This document shows positions 24,483 to 34,558 of a stretch of DNA of 64,000 nucleotides, one piece after another. Below the pieces are notes generated by a model. It searched no databases, was not told the DNA's origin, and saw nothing but the letters and a program-made list of their open reading frames with translations. Numbering within the stretch: position 1 is the stretch's first letter; every line of letters begins with the position of its first letter. The stretch is from Paenibacillus_E qinlingensis_A. Its GTDB lineage: Bacteria > Bacillota > Bacilli > Paenibacillales > NBRC-103111. The stretch is from NCBI RefSeq assembly GCF_031455095.1, contig NZ_JAVDSB010000001.1:248001-312000 (forward strand). Reading direction: 5' to 3'. A program made the translations under genes and the position numbers.

Positions 24483-27014
24483 GTGATTGTAAGTACGAAA
24501 CTTCAGATCCCCCATATACGAAATACTATGGTATCCCGTCCGAAGCTGATGCGCAAGCTTAATGAGGGGATGGAAACCAAGCTGATGCTTATTTCCGCGC
24601 AGGCTGGTTATGGAAAGACAACAGCTTTATGTGAATGGGTGAAACAATGCAGCGCGCTTGCTGCGTGGGTCTCTTTAGATAAGCATGATAATGAGTGGAT
24701 TTCATTTTGGAGTTGCGTAACGGCCTCCATTCAGGAGAGAATCCCGGGCTTTGGCCAAACGAGTGGGTGTCTTATTGAGAATGGACCGTCGGAGTCTTCA
24801 GAGCCTATGATTAAGGAACTTTTGAATGAATTGAATCATATAACCGGTGAACTGGTAATCATACTCGACGATTATCATGTCATTGAACTCCCCGATATTC
24901 ACCAATCATTGAGCTACTTACTGGAACATTTACCTCCTCATATTCATCTTTATATCGCTAGCCGTACCGATTTGCCGATTCCTACTACCAGACTTCTGGC
25001 GAAGGGTGAAATGCATTATATCCAAATGCAGGATTTACGCTTTGAACTGGAAGAGGGGTTTGTATTTTTTCGAGATACGACGGATTTATCGCTAACGAAA
25101 GGGCAAGTAACCGAGCTGTTCCATCAAATTGAGGGTTGGGTCAGTGGATTGCAGCTGGCGGCAATCTCTCTGAAACGCAGTACGAATATAAAGCAGTCCA
25201 TCCAGCAATTTACGGGTCAACAGCATCATATATCCGATTACTTGTTGGAAGAAGTGTTCCTGCATCAGTCGGAAACCATGCGGTCCTTTTTATTGGAAAC
25301 GTCCATTTTAAGTAGAATGAACCATTCTTTATGCCAAGCAGTAACGGGACAAATGAACAGTCAAGAGCAATTGGAGAAACTGGAGCAGCAAAATTTATTC
25401 ATTATACCCTTAGACGAGGGGCGGAATTGGTATCGATATCACCATTTGCTTTCCGATTTCTTGCGACAGCTAGGGTCCAGAACGGATTCGGAGAAATGGA
25501 ATCAAGTGCACATCCGCGCGGCGAATTGGTTGGAAAAACATGGGTTTGATGAGGAAGCGGTGGAGCATTATTTAGAAGGCCAACAGTTTTTGGATGTTAT
25601 TCGGTTGATCGAGAAAAATCCCCCTGCCTTGATGCAATCGAAGAGTGATGCGTTGATGAGGTGGATAACTGTTTTACCAGAAAGCTCCTTTGCAGAGAAG
25701 CCAATGATTGAAATGTTTTATATAGCCGTAATGTTGCTAGGAGGTAAGAGGGAAGCCGCTATTCAGAGAATGGAGCAAACCAAAGTTCGGTTTGAAGCAC
25801 TGCAAGGGAAATTACCCGATGTAGACTGGAATATGGTTATGGGTAATATCTATTTCTATTGCGGTATGGCCTCTTATATCCAAAATGACTTTGTGCGAGC
25901 GTCGGAATATTTGGTCCTTACCGAACGATATATGCCAGAGGGAAGCTATTTTCAGGTGATGGGGGTAAACCGGTATGAAGGGTATAGTAGGAATTATGAT
26001 CAATTAACTTTAATTAAAGATCTGTATGCGGCGGAAGACTTCATTTTAAAATGGATTAAAGCATGGGAGCATAAAAGGAATTATCCTTTCATTGGATATT
26101 TTTACTTGGCATATATCCATTTGCTGTATGAGTGGAATCGGTTGGAGGAGGCAGAATTTAACTATGGTCAGTCATTGGGGCGCATAAACCATCAGCCTCT
26201 TGCACGAATTATGATCCAATTAGACATCGCTGCATCGCGGATTGAGCAAGCCAAAGGAAATCCAAAGCGAGCGTCCGAACTATTGGTGCAATTGAAGTCA
26301 AAAATTGATTCACCCGATTACGCTTTTTTTGTAGTGAAAATCGAAACGGAACAAGCTTATCTATCTTTGCGGCAAGGCTCACTCCAAGCTGCGCTTGATT
26401 GGTCGCAAAGGTGCGGTCTTGCGCACACGGATGAGGTTTCATTGAACCTTTTGGCTGAGCATCTGATTTTGGCTAGAGTGCTTGCGGCGTCCGAACGAAT
26501 AGAAGAAGCTCTGTACCTGTTGGAAAGATTATATCTCTTGGTACGCAAGGGAGACTGTCTCCGTGATCACACAAAAGTATTAATTGTGCAAAGTGTGACG
26601 CTATGGCATTCGGGTCAAACGGAGGCTGCGCTCATTCAATTGGGCACTGCTTTGGATTTGGCTAAGCCAGATGGATATATTCGTAGTTTTATTGACGAAG
26701 GTTCTGTAATGGCGGAGATGCTTAACGCTTATTCAAAGGTTCAGGAAGATAGTAATTCTTCTTCGGGTTACTATGTAAAGCAACTGTTGCGTGCTATGAA
26801 TGATACACCAGAGGATGATCAATCACCGAAAGGAAAACTTACAGGGCAGGAAATTAAAATTTTGCTGCTAATTATGGATAGATTGATGAACAAGGAAATT
26901 GCTGAACGTCTGAATATTACGGTAGATACCGTGAAATATCATATTAAAAACATCTACACGAAGCTTGGGGTAAACAATCGTAAACAAGCACTGGAACGTG
27001 CAAAGCAATTATAG
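24483..27014 (+). CDS. MalT-like LuxR-family transcriptional activator (STAND ATPase)
   Basis: About 843 residues. An N-terminal P-loop (LMLISAQAGYGKTTALCEWV) and Walker B (LVIILDDYHVIE) mark a STAND-type NTPase, followed by TPR-like helical repeats. The C-terminal LuxR helix-turn-helix is LTGQEIKILLLIMDRLMNKE with VDTVKYHIKNIYTKLGVNNR. MalT-type proteins bind an inducer, oligomerise with ATP and activate transcription. GTG 24483 is chosen because GGAGG lies 8 bases before it; GTG 24468 is also in frame. The next gene encodes a large SLH surface protein and is the likely target. Confidence 0.88.
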   Translation: MIVSTKLQIPHIRNTMVSRPKLMRKLNEGMETKLMLISAQAGYGKTTALCEWVKQCSALAAWVSLDKHDNEWISFWSCVTASIQERIPGFGQTSGCLIENGPSESSEPMIKELLNELNHITGELVIILDDYHVIELPDIHQSLSYLLEHLPPHIHLYIASRTDLPIPTTRLLAKGEMHYIQMQDLRFELEEGFVFFRDTTDLSLTKGQVTELFHQIEGWVSGLQLAAISLKRSTNIKQSIQQFTGQQHHISDYLLEEVFLHQSETMRSFLLETSILSRMNHSLCQAVTGQMNSQEQLEKLEQQNLFIIPLDEGRNWYRYHHLLSDFLRQLGSRTDSEKWNQVHIRAANWLEKHGFDEEAVEHYLEGQQFLDVIRLIEKNPPALMQSKSDALMRWITVLPESSFAEKPMIEMFYIAVMLLGGKREAAIQRMEQTKVRFEALQGKLPDVDWNMVMGNIYFYCGMASYIQNDFVRASEYLVLTERYMPEGSYFQVMGVNRYEGYSRNYDQLTLIKDLYAAEDFILKWIKAWEHKRNYPFIGYFYLAYIHLLYEWNRLEEAEFNYGQSLGRINHQPLARIMIQLDIAASRIEQAKGNPKRASELLVQLKSKIDSPDYAFFVVKIETEQAYLSLRQGSLQAALDWSQRCGLAHTDEVSLNLLAEHLILARVLAASERIEEALYLLERLYLLVRKGDCLRDHTKVLIVQSVTLWHSGQTEAALIQLGTALDLAKPDGYIRSFIDEGSVMAEMLNAYSKVQEDSNSSSGYYVKQLLRAMNDTPEDDQSPKGKLTGQEIKILLLIMDRLMNKEIAERLNITVDTVKYHIKNIYTKLGVNNRKQALERAKQL

Positions 27015-27140
27015 AGACTTGGTTAAAATGCCTATTCTGTTTTTACAAAACCTACCCCTGGCGGGTAGGTTTTTTTTTGTTTATTTTAATTTATAGTAGA
27101 TGTGAATGTCGAATCTAGACAAAGGTGAGTGAAACAATTT

Positions 27141-30100
27141 ATGAACAAACGTTGGATTTCTTTAGTAATGGGATTCGTTATTCTATTAGGGATGATCCCC
27201 ACTTTTTCTAGCGCTGCTTCTACTGATAATTGGGTTAATCTGAAACCTAATAACCTTGTTACCAGTAATCAGGACGTCTGCTACGGCAACGGCAAGTTTA
27301 TGGCGGTTACTGATGAGGGGGCCATCTTAACCTCGAGTGACGGAACAAGTTGGACGAATTACAAACCGGCAACTACATTCAAGCTTACTAGTATAAGTTG
27401 CGATAATGGCAAGTTTGTGGTTGTGAGTAGAGCTGGAGATGCATCGTCCTCTAGTGACGGGGTGAACTGGAAAACGGGTTATACCCTCAATAATTATGCA
27501 CAACTTTGGGGCGTTAGCTACGGCAAAGGCCTGTATGTGGCAGTGGGAGGCAAAATTGATGCTAGAAAAGGAGCCGTATACACCTCTACGACGAGTGAGA
27601 CGCCTGACTTATGGACGGATCGCAATGTAAGCACCACGTCAATTCTTACGGGCGTCACCTACGGCAACGGAAAGTTTGTGGCGGTGGGGCAATATGGAAC
27701 GATACTGACCTCCAGTGACGGAGCGAGCTGGCCGAGCCAACAATCGGGCATTGCGGCAGATCTTAAAGGCGTCAAATACCTAAATGGTAAGTTTGTGTCC
27801 TGGACAGTAGACGGAAAAACGATATTGACCTCCATTGACGGAGCGAGTTGGAGTAAGATCACCACGTCGGGCATTATCTGCGCGGCATGCGAGTCGACAA
27901 ATTCTGGTGTCCTTCATAGTGTCTCCTACGGCAATGGTACGTATGTGGGGGTGGGACCCGTTAATTCTATCTATACCTCCAGTGACTTAGTGAATTGGAC
28001 GAAAAGCTATGCGGGTACGAACGGGTCTCTTAATGGCGTCACCTACGGCAACGGCACGTTTATCGTGGTAGGTAACAGAGGAGACATATTTCAAAACATT
28101 GATCCCCCGACATACACGATTACTTATAACGGCAACGGCAGCACGGGAGGAACCGTGCCAACGGATAGCCATTCATACGCGCAAAATGCAACGGTAACCG
28201 TATTAGGAAACACGGGAAGCTTGGTGAAGACGGGCAACACTTTCAAAGGTTGGAACACGGCGGCCAACGGAACAGGAACATCCTATGCGGCAAATGCAAC
28301 GTTCGGCATGGGGGCGGCGAACGTGACACTGTACGCGCAGTGGACGGTCAACCCGACATACACCGTAACGTACACCGGCAACGGAAGCACGGGAGGAACC
28401 GTGCCAACGGATAGCAATTCATACGCGCAAAATGCAACGGTAACCGTATTAGGAAACACGGGAATCTTGGTGAAGACGGGCAACACCTTCAAAAGTTGGA
28501 ACACGGCGGCCAACGGAACAGGAACATCCTATACGGCAAATGCAACGTTCGGCATGGGAGCAGCGAACGTGACGCTATACGCGCAGTGGACGGTCAACCC
28601 GACATACACCGTAACGTATAACGGCAACGGCAGCACGGGAGGAACCGTGCCAACGGATAGCCATTCATACGCGCAAAATGCAACGGTAACCGTATTAGGA
28701 AACACGGGAAGCTTGGTGAAGTCGGGCAACACCTTCAAAGGTTGGAACACGGTGGCCAACGGAACAGGAACATCCTATGCAGCAAATGCAACGTTTGGCA
28801 TGGGAGCGGCGAACGTGACGCTGTACGCGCAGTGGACGGTCAACCCGACATACACCGTAACGTATAACGGCAATGGCAGCACGGGAGGAACCGTGCCAAC
28901 GGATAGCATTCCGTACGCGCAAAATGCAACGGTAACCGTATTAGGAAACACGGGAAGCTTGGTGAAGACGGGCAACACGTTCGCAGGTTGGAACACGGCG
29001 GCCAACGGAACAGGAACACCCTATGCGGCAAATGCAACGTTCGGCATGGGAGCAGCGAACGTGACGCTATACGCCCAGTGGACTACCAACCCGACATACA
29101 CCGTAACGTATAACGGCAACGGCAGTACGGGAGGAACCGTGCCAACGGATAGCAATCCGTACGAGCAAAATGCAACGGTAACCGTATTAGGAAACACGGG
29201 AAGCTTGGTGAAGCCGGGCAACACGTTCGCAGGTTGGAACACGGCGGCCAACGGAAGCGGCACAAGCTATGTGGCGGGCGCTGCTTTCACCATGGCAGCA
29301 GCGAATGTGACGCTGTACGCACAGTGGACGGCCAGCATTGGCGGCGGTAGCGGTGGCATCCTAACGCCACCAGATGACAGCAAAGTAATCTCAGAGAATG
29401 GTGAATTATCGCTTCCCACAGGCAAAACGGGCGAGGTTAGTTTGGAAGACGCAATCACAATAGATATTCCGGCAAATGTAACGGACAAAGAACTGAAATT
29501 AACGATTGAAAAACTTACTGAAACTCAAGATCTTCTAACGGATGAAGACGTTCTGGCTAGTCCGATCTTCGAGATTCTAAAAAATTTCTCAGAGAACTTC
29601 AGTAAACCGGTAACACTGACTTTTAAGTTTGATCCGACAAAATTGAGCGGTGATCGAAGAGCAGCCGTGTTCTATTATGATGAAGTGCAGAAGAAATGGG
29701 TGGAAGTTGGCGGTGTTGTTAGCGGTAATCAGATTACCGCAGAAGTAACCCACTTTACAAAATTTGCGGTAATGGTTGTAGGGCAAGCAACAAGTGAGCC
29801 AAAACCAACGATTAACTTTAGCGATATATCTGAACACTGGGCGAGGGCAATCATTAAGCAAGCGGTAAGCAGCGGCATCGTCACTGGTTATGAGGACGGC
29901 ACGTTTAAGCCGGACAAAACCGTGACTCGTGCGGAATTTGCCGTCATGCTGATGAATGCGTTGAAGACGGAAGGAGCGGGAGCGGCGCTGACGTTCACAG
30001 ATACAGCAAAGATCGGAAGCTGGGCGCAGAAAGCGGTCGCGCAAGCGGTGCAAGCAGGCATAATTAATGGCTATGAGGACGGTACATTCCGTCCAGCTGG

Positions 30101-30353
30101 GGAAATTACGCGTGCAGAGATGGCAGCGATGATTGCGGGTGCTTTGGGTAAATATAGCGAAGCGAATGCCACAGCAACTAGCTTCGCAGACGACAAGGAC
30201 ATTCCAGCGTGGGCAAAAGCTGCGGTTGCTTATGTAAAGCAAGCAGGCATCGTGCAAGGGAAAGGCGACAATGAATTTGCCCCTGGGGACCCTGCAACAA
30301 GAGCAGAGGCCGTAACGGTTATGCTGAACATGCTGGCTCAAAAGAGCAAGTAA
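27141..30353 (+). CDS. SLH-domain surface protein with BNR-like propeller and five InlB-type repeats
   Basis: About 1,070 residues. Signal peptide at the N-terminus (SLVMGFVILLGMIPTFSSAA); residues ~30-325 are propeller-like repeats (YGNGKFVAVG, ILTSSDGASW). Next come five ~82-residue Listeria-Bacteroides (InlB B-type) repeats (VTYNGNGSTGG...FKGWNTAANG...VTLYAQWT). A ZU5/fasciclin-like stretch follows, then three C-terminal SLH domains (HWARAIIKQAVSSGIVTGYE; WAQKAVAQAVQAGIINGYE; WAKAAVAYVKQAGIVQGKGD), which anchor the protein to the secondary wall polymer. ATG 27141 gives better spacing from AAAGGTGAG than GTG 27129. It follows the MalT-like regulator and probably acts in adhesion. Confidence 0.87.
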   Translation: MNKRWISLVMGFVILLGMIPTFSSAASTDNWVNLKPNNLVTSNQDVCYGNGKFMAVTDEGAILTSSDGTSWTNYKPATTFKLTSISCDNGKFVVVSRAGDASSSSDGVNWKTGYTLNNYAQLWGVSYGKGLYVAVGGKIDARKGAVYTSTTSETPDLWTDRNVSTTSILTGVTYGNGKFVAVGQYGTILTSSDGASWPSQQSGIAADLKGVKYLNGKFVSWTVDGKTILTSIDGASWSKITTSGIICAACESTNSGVLHSVSYGNGTYVGVGPVNSIYTSSDLVNWTKSYAGTNGSLNGVTYGNGTFIVVGNRGDIFQNIDPPTYTITYNGNGSTGGTVPTDSHSYAQNATVTVLGNTGSLVKTGNTFKGWNTAANGTGTSYAANATFGMGAANVTLYAQWTVNPTYTVTYTGNGSTGGTVPTDSNSYAQNATVTVLGNTGILVKTGNTFKSWNTAANGTGTSYTANATFGMGAANVTLYAQWTVNPTYTVTYNGNGSTGGTVPTDSHSYAQNATVTVLGNTGSLVKSGNTFKGWNTVANGTGTSYAANATFGMGAANVTLYAQWTVNPTYTVTYNGNGSTGGTVPTDSIPYAQNATVTVLGNTGSLVKTGNTFAGWNTAANGTGTPYAANATFGMGAANVTLYAQWTTNPTYTVTYNGNGSTGGTVPTDSNPYEQNATVTVLGNTGSLVKPGNTFAGWNTAANGSGTSYVAGAAFTMAAANVTLYAQWTASIGGGSGGILTPPDDSKVISENGELSLPTGKTGEVSLEDAITIDIPANVTDKELKLTIEKLTETQDLLTDEDVLASPIFEILKNFSENFSKPVTLTFKFDPTKLSGDRRAAVFYYDEVQKKWVEVGGVVSGNQITAEVTHFTKFAVMVVGQATSEPKPTINFSDISEHWARAIIKQAVSSGIVTGYEDGTFKPDKTVTRAEFAVMLMNALKTEGAGAALTFTDTAKIGSWAQKAVAQAVQAGIINGYEDGTFRPAGEITRAEMAAMIAGALGKYSEANATATSFADDKDIPAWAKAAVAYVKQAGIVQGKGDNEFAPGDPATRAEAVTVMLNMLAQKSK
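28118..29335 (+). repeat. Five tandem 246-bp repeats within the SLH protein gene
   Basis: The motif GGCAACGGCAGCACGGGAGG or a close copy begins at 28131, 28377, 28623, 28869 and 29115, exactly 246 bases apart. Copies are nearly identical at the DNA level, including silent positions, which points to recent duplication or gene conversion. The last copy diverges at its 3' end. Confidence 0.9.
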
Positions 30354-30401
30354 AGTAGAAATCGTCAACCCAAACTGATTTAAGTTTAGATGTGTAAATA
30401 A

Positions 30402-30452
30402 CAAGGGTTATCTTTAAAGCGGTAAAATTAACTGCTTAGGGGATAGCCCTTG
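30402..30452 (+). terminator. Hairpin after the SLH protein gene
   Basis: CAAGGGTTATC pairs with GGATAGCCCTTG, with an inner AAGC...GCTT stem. It lies ~50 bases after the stop codon. The T-run is weak (CCTTATTT), so termination may be partial. Confidence 0.55.
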
Positions 30453-30904
30453 CCTTATTTCAAATAGGAAGTCTCGATATATGTGGAGTACTGTGTGTTG
30501 ATAATGAGGGAGTATTATTATTGGAGAGTATCTGGGGGTATGATATGCACTAAGTGGGATCTACTTTTCTTGCAAAAGTGATTGGTTCAGTACATTACAA
30601 ATACTGGAGCATTAAATGTGAATGATATCTTATTTTATGTTTTTGGTTCAGTTTTTGGGTGGTTAATATACTCTTCTATAAGAAAAGTAAACATTCCCCA
30701 ATTAGGAAAAATCAAAGTATGATTGTTGAACTAACGAGGAAGTAGTTCGAAAAGCAGTAGATTACAGCAGTATTATCAACTTTACAACCGAGGCTGGGAA
30801 TGAAGGAACCACGTATCTCGAACCATCCCGTATGAGGTACAGGTAGATTCGGCAGAACAAAGGTTATAGCCAATTTTTTTGAAAAAAGTATATTAATGGA
30901 TATG
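30453..30904. other. AT-rich intergenic stretch without a gene
   Basis: No supported open frame, no RNA gene recognised. It separates the SLH gene from the intron-like RNA region that starts near 30905. Confidence 0.4.
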
Positions 30905-31420
30905 TTGTCCGTCTGAAAAACTGAGTACGGTGAGTATGTTCGTACAGAAGCGAACTGACGAACTTCCGAATGTACAGGTCTAAAGTTAGAGCATGCGGAA
31001 ACGTAAGTATCATGAAACGATGTGGTGAGAGGCGTAAAGTAAGACTTTTCCCTATGAAAAATACGCTATGCCAAACTATGGTGGCATCGATCTCACTGGC
31101 TTAGAGGAAGCACCTAAGTTCAGCACGGGTAGCTAGGATGTAAGGGACTTGGAAAACAAGGGACGTTGCAACAAGGGCTGTTACCCGGAACGGTTTCAAT
31201 AAGGCATTGACGAAATGAGTTTATCTTTTTAAGGGCAGGGGCATGTCTGATGAAGCCTTTGTAATGAAGGTGGAGGAATAGCCCTAAGTCTAATTGAAAA
31301 GAAAGATCATTCTCCAAACATGAATTGCACCGATCTGGTAGGAATGTGGGAACATCGCTTCGTCAAGGAGGGATGCCACAATGCAAACTGAAGCAACTGG
31401 CAGAATTTCAATATATGTTA
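30905..31420 (+). mobile_element. Probable group II intron remnant (5' RNA part)
   Basis: About 500 non-coding bases with the look of group II intron domain I. They are rich in short complementary arms: GTACG/CGTAC at about 30925-30945, GTTCGT/ACGAAC at about 30938-30964, and CTTAG/CTAAG around the segment AGGAAGCAC at about 31100-31120. Long purine-rich single-stranded stretches (GGGACTTGGAAAACAAGGGA) also recall bacterial group II introns. A start-like ATG near 31381 opens only ~20 codons before a stop, where a reverse transcriptase gene would be expected. No catalytic domain V or reverse transcriptase is present. I recognise the type from memory, not by alignment. Confidence 0.5.
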
Positions 31421-31472
31421 TTATAAAACTAATAATATAATTTCGAATTGGAGTAGTTAAGGGGATGTTTTT

Positions 31473-32219
31473 ATGCAACGAATCTCTGATGAATATCAGG
31501 ATATTTGTGGAGTACCATGCATTATACTAGAACCTTCATCTAAACAGGTTGGACAAATCCTTCTGTATCACGGATGGGGATCAACGATAGAAAGTTACAA
31601 GTTTTTTGCATCGTTAATATCAAGTTGGGGATATCGAGTAATTATACCTGAACTACCTTGCCATGGTGAGCGCGGAAATCTTAGCTATTTCGATAAAGAA
31701 ACGTTACAAACAAATTTCTGGCCTGTCGTTTTCCAAGGTGTACAAGAAGCAGAGGAAATCGTTACAGAGATCATACAAAACAGTGATGGTCCAATAACTG
31801 TGGTTGGCCACTCAACAGGTGGATTTATTACCGCTGGAACATATGCTAAACATCGACAGGTTCAATCCGCAATTGTTATTAATGGTTCCTGTGCTTGGGT
31901 TCAATTTGAAGAACTATATCGCGAAAAAAATGGTTTGACTCCAATAGAAGCAAGTACAAAATCTCTTTTACAACAAAATGACCCAATTTCCTATATTCGA
32001 ATGAATAATGAAAAACCATTATTGCTTCTTCATTGCCAAGATGACACTTCAATACCTATAGATAGTCAAATATATTTTATTAATGCTATTGCAACTGAGG
32101 GTAAACCAGCAGATCATATCCAATTAATTGAGTTCCCGAGAGTCAATCATCAGATCACACTAGGTATGTTGCAAAAGATAAAGGAGTTCCTTGATAATAT
32201 CTTGCTGCCTCTACGCTAG
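31473..32219 (+). CDS. Alpha/beta hydrolase
   Basis: 248-residue serine hydrolase. The oxyanion region is LLYHGWGSTIES; the nucleophile elbow is VVGHSTGG with S114. The acid is probably in LLHCQDDTSIP and the histidine in FPRVNHQI. It resembles small esterase/peptidase-like hydrolases; the substrate is unknown. The gene is AT-rich, like the two that follow, and lies just after the intron remnant, so this group may have arrived by transfer. Confidence 0.82.
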   Translation: MQRISDEYQDICGVPCIILEPSSKQVGQILLYHGWGSTIESYKFFASLISSWGYRVIIPELPCHGERGNLSYFDKETLQTNFWPVVFQGVQEAEEIVTEIIQNSDGPITVVGHSTGGFITAGTYAKHRQVQSAIVINGSCAWVQFEELYREKNGLTPIEASTKSLLQQNDPISYIRMNNEKPLLLLHCQDDTSIPIDSQIYFINAIATEGKPADHIQLIEFPRVNHQITLGMLQKIKEFLDNILLPLR

Positions 32220-32236
32220 CGTAAGAACGTTAGCGG
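32214..32236. other. Hairpin after the alpha/beta hydrolase gene
   Basis: CGCTAGCGT and AACGTTAGCG pair around AAG, starting at the last codons of the hydrolase gene. There is no T-run, so a role as terminator is uncertain. Confidence 0.35.
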
Positions 32237-32340
32237 AATATGCAGGGAGTAGCCCGCCACAAGGCAACTGCACCCTATTTTCGTTAAAGTAACTGGCAGT
32301 TATAGTTATTTATCAAATCTCAAAAAAAAGGGGGAGAAAA

Positions 32341-32871
32341 ATGATGGATAAAAATTTAGCTGCTTTATTGGTCGTTGATGTACAAGTTGGGATGTTTAAT
32401 AAAAGTGACCCCGTACATCAAGCTGATTTATTAATTGAGAATATAAAATCACTAATTGATAAAGCGCGTTCCTATGGAACTAAGGTCATCTACGTTCAAC
32501 ATAACGCTAGACCTGGAAAACCATTCGAACGTGAGACACCTGGATGGGAAATTCATCCTGCAATTCGCCCTAATGTTGGGGATACAATCATTCAAAAGAA
32601 TACACCAGATTCTTTTCACGAAACCAATTTACAAGAGGAACTATTGGTTATGGGAGTAAAGCAGATTTTTCTGACTGGTATTCAAACTGAACTTTGTATT
32701 GACTCGACTTGTCGACGAGCTCAGAGTCTAGGATATAACGTGGTTCTCGTCAAAGATGCTCACAGTACGTGGAAGAGGGGCGAGTTAGATGCTGAGCAAA
32801 TTATAGAGCATCACAACAATCTTCTATGTTGGTTTGCAGAAGTAAAAGAAAGCTCACAGATTCAGTTTTAA
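32341..32871 (+). CDS. Isochorismatase-family cysteine hydrolase
   Basis: 176-residue protein with the Asp-Lys-Cys triad of the family: D13 in LLVVDVQVGMF, Lys in IIQKNTPDSFHET, and Cys in GIQTELCIDST. Members hydrolyse amides such as nicotinamide, N-carbamoyl compounds or isochorismate; this one is closest in style to the uncharacterised YcaC/EntB-like hydrolases. AAAGGGGGAG precedes the ATG. The neighbouring nucleoside deaminase hints at nitrogen or nucleobase salvage, but this is only suggestive. Confidence 0.84.
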   Translation: MMDKNLAALLVVDVQVGMFNKSDPVHQADLLIENIKSLIDKARSYGTKVIYVQHNARPGKPFERETPGWEIHPAIRPNVGDTIIQKNTPDSFHETNLQEELLVMGVKQIFLTGIQTELCIDSTCRRAQSLGYNVVLVKDAHSTWKRGELDAEQIIEHHNNLLCWFAEVKESSQIQF

Positions 32872-33054
32872 GAAGTTGGTGCGTCACTCCATTGCGCTAA
32901 CTGGGAACTATAGCGTGGCGATGGAACAGATCTATTGCATGTTTTCGTTTCTGTGCGATCCGCTCAACTATCGGGCAGAATACATGAGGAAGGAACTGCC
33001 TAAAGTACTGGAGAATAAGTCTAGGAAAAATTGTGAATTTAGGGGCGAAACTCT

Positions 33055-33546
33055 ATGGATATGGACCGGCATTTTCTTGAGATTGCATTAGAAGAAGCAG
33101 AGATAGCATCCAGTGTAGGAACGGTACCTATAGGGGCAGTACTGGTTGACCACGAGGGTAACATATTAAATAAAGGAAGAAATAGAATCTTTACTGCTAA
33201 TGACCCTACTGGTCACGCCGAAATTGATGTCATAAGGCAAGCTGGAAGCAAGTTGTTAGACCCTACATATAAGCAAAAATGTACTATATATTCGACAGTT
33301 GAACCTTGCCCAATGTGTTCAGGCGCATTAATTTTAGCTGATATTTCTAGAGCTGTACGAGCATTAAGTGACGATTACTTAGGGGCTATGCGAATAATGA
33401 AGCAAGGTAATCACTTTAGACACAAATTTGATAAAATCTCTGTGATAGCAATGCCTTATAAAGACTTAGCAATCCGTTCACAGGAACTTCACCGAAAATG
33501 GAATGAACGTCGTGGTACAAAATACAATGTTAGTGATATTGTGTGA
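33055..33546 (+). CDS. Cytidine/deoxycytidylate deaminase-family nucleoside deaminase
   Basis: 163-residue zinc hydrolase. The catalytic motif TGHAEIDVIR supplies the zinc His and the proton-shuttling Glu; VEPCPMCSGAL supplies the two zinc Cys. The order and spacing (HAE, then PCxxC) fit guanine/adenosine deaminases such as TadA or GuaD, but the C-terminal part differs from tRNA-specific TadA. Its job is probably nucleobase deamination. Gene composition is AT-rich like its two upstream neighbours. Confidence 0.83.
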   Translation: MDMDRHFLEIALEEAEIASSVGTVPIGAVLVDHEGNILNKGRNRIFTANDPTGHAEIDVIRQAGSKLLDPTYKQKCTIYSTVEPCPMCSGALILADISRAVRALSDDYLGAMRIMKQGNHFRHKFDKISVIAMPYKDLAIRSQELHRKWNERRGTKYNVSDIV

Positions 33547-33578
33547 AAGTTTACTAAAGGCGAACTATAGCTCAATAA

Positions 33579-33611
33579 CAACAGGCTGCCGATTTACACG
33601 GCAGCCTGTTG
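33579..33611. terminator. Strong hairpin between deaminase and the DUF5050 region
   Basis: CAACAGGCTGCCG pairs perfectly with CGGCAGCCTGTTG around a short loop. It lies just after the deaminase gene; no long T-run follows on either strand, but the stem is very stable. Confidence 0.65.
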
Positions 33612-33754
33612 AACTAAGGGCAGAATTGCTTAGCAAGGTGCATTAAGAGCTACTATACAACTTAAGCTGACTTATGCTGTGAAGATAATTTCTGGTAAAA
33701 GACCCAATACAAACATTAGAAATCGGCCCATTCCATTCACTATCATACGCTATC

Positions 33755-34558
33755 TTAGTTCATGGGGATAATTTCACCGGTACCATCTTTCTTGAATTTG
33801 ATCCTACAGAAACTTGGTTGGATCCGAAACAATCGCATAGATCCAATCACCAGCAATATTAAACCCGCGCATGTTATTTGGACTATATGCAGTAATTTCT
33901 GATCCATCCCTGCGCATTCTGTATAAATAGATATCTGCGCTTGAGGAGCCTTCCATATAATAAATCCAATCCTGATCAACAATAAATTCGAGAGGGTTAT
34001 TCACATCTTTGTTTATTTTCTTCACATTACCAGTTCCATCAATTAGCATTTCCCAAATATCTTTGTATCCGAAATAAACGTAAGGTTCGACGATTTGAAA
34101 ATCAAATAATGAACTTAATTCTGTTATTTTTTTTGGTTCCGTGCCGTCTAGATTCATCCTATTTAAAAAGGTACCACTTTTACTAAAAGTCTCGTAATAT
34201 ACGTTATTATTTTGAACTGCAAAATGAATGGAAACACCCTCACCTAGCACTTTTTTATTAGAACCATCCATATTCATGCGTAGTAAATTCGTCGGTTTAT
34301 ACGTCGTTATGTTTCGATCTGTATAATAGATGTGAGATTCATAAACTTGATAAAACCAGACAGGTGCATCAATTACAACAGAGGCTTTTTCATTGCCACT
34401 TTTTAATATACGATAGACTTTATCATCATCAGCTAAATAATATAGATAGTCACCTGCTTCTGAAATATGGGAAGATGCTTGATCATTCACTTTTATTTTT
34501 TCTTTACCATCCAGAGAAAGTTTATAAATTTTATTATTATCGGCAGTCGGATCTATTT
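33755..34558 (-). pseudogene. DUF5050-type repeat domain, split off by frameshifts
   Basis: Repeats of the DUF5050 beta-propeller type (LYRMRRDGSEITAY, RMNLDGTEPKKITEL, IYYMEGSSSADIYLY). The frame carrying them has no start upstream: coding similarity runs back through KLSLDGKEKIKVNDQ to about 34556, where a stop lies in frame. The upstream stalk-domain gene ends in the same 20 bases in another frame. At the other end the frame stops at 33804 after DPTKFL, while the natural ending, RIKFKKDGTGEIIPMN, continues in a different frame to 33755. Two frameshifts thus break what looks like one former gene with 34537-35760. Confidence 0.65.

Noticed and set aside
28118..29335. CRISPR-like tandem repeats
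   Set aside because: Units are 246 bases, contiguous without spacers, and code in frame for InlB-type protein repeats.
29589..30404. 271-codon minus-strand frame opposite the SLH domains
   Set aside because: Shadow of the SLH protein gene; no ribosome binding site and a non-protein-like composition.
32876..33091. 71-codon open frame between isochorismatase-like and deaminase genes
   Set aside because: No ribosome binding site, overlaps the deaminase start, and the product matches nothing I know; possibly a remnant.
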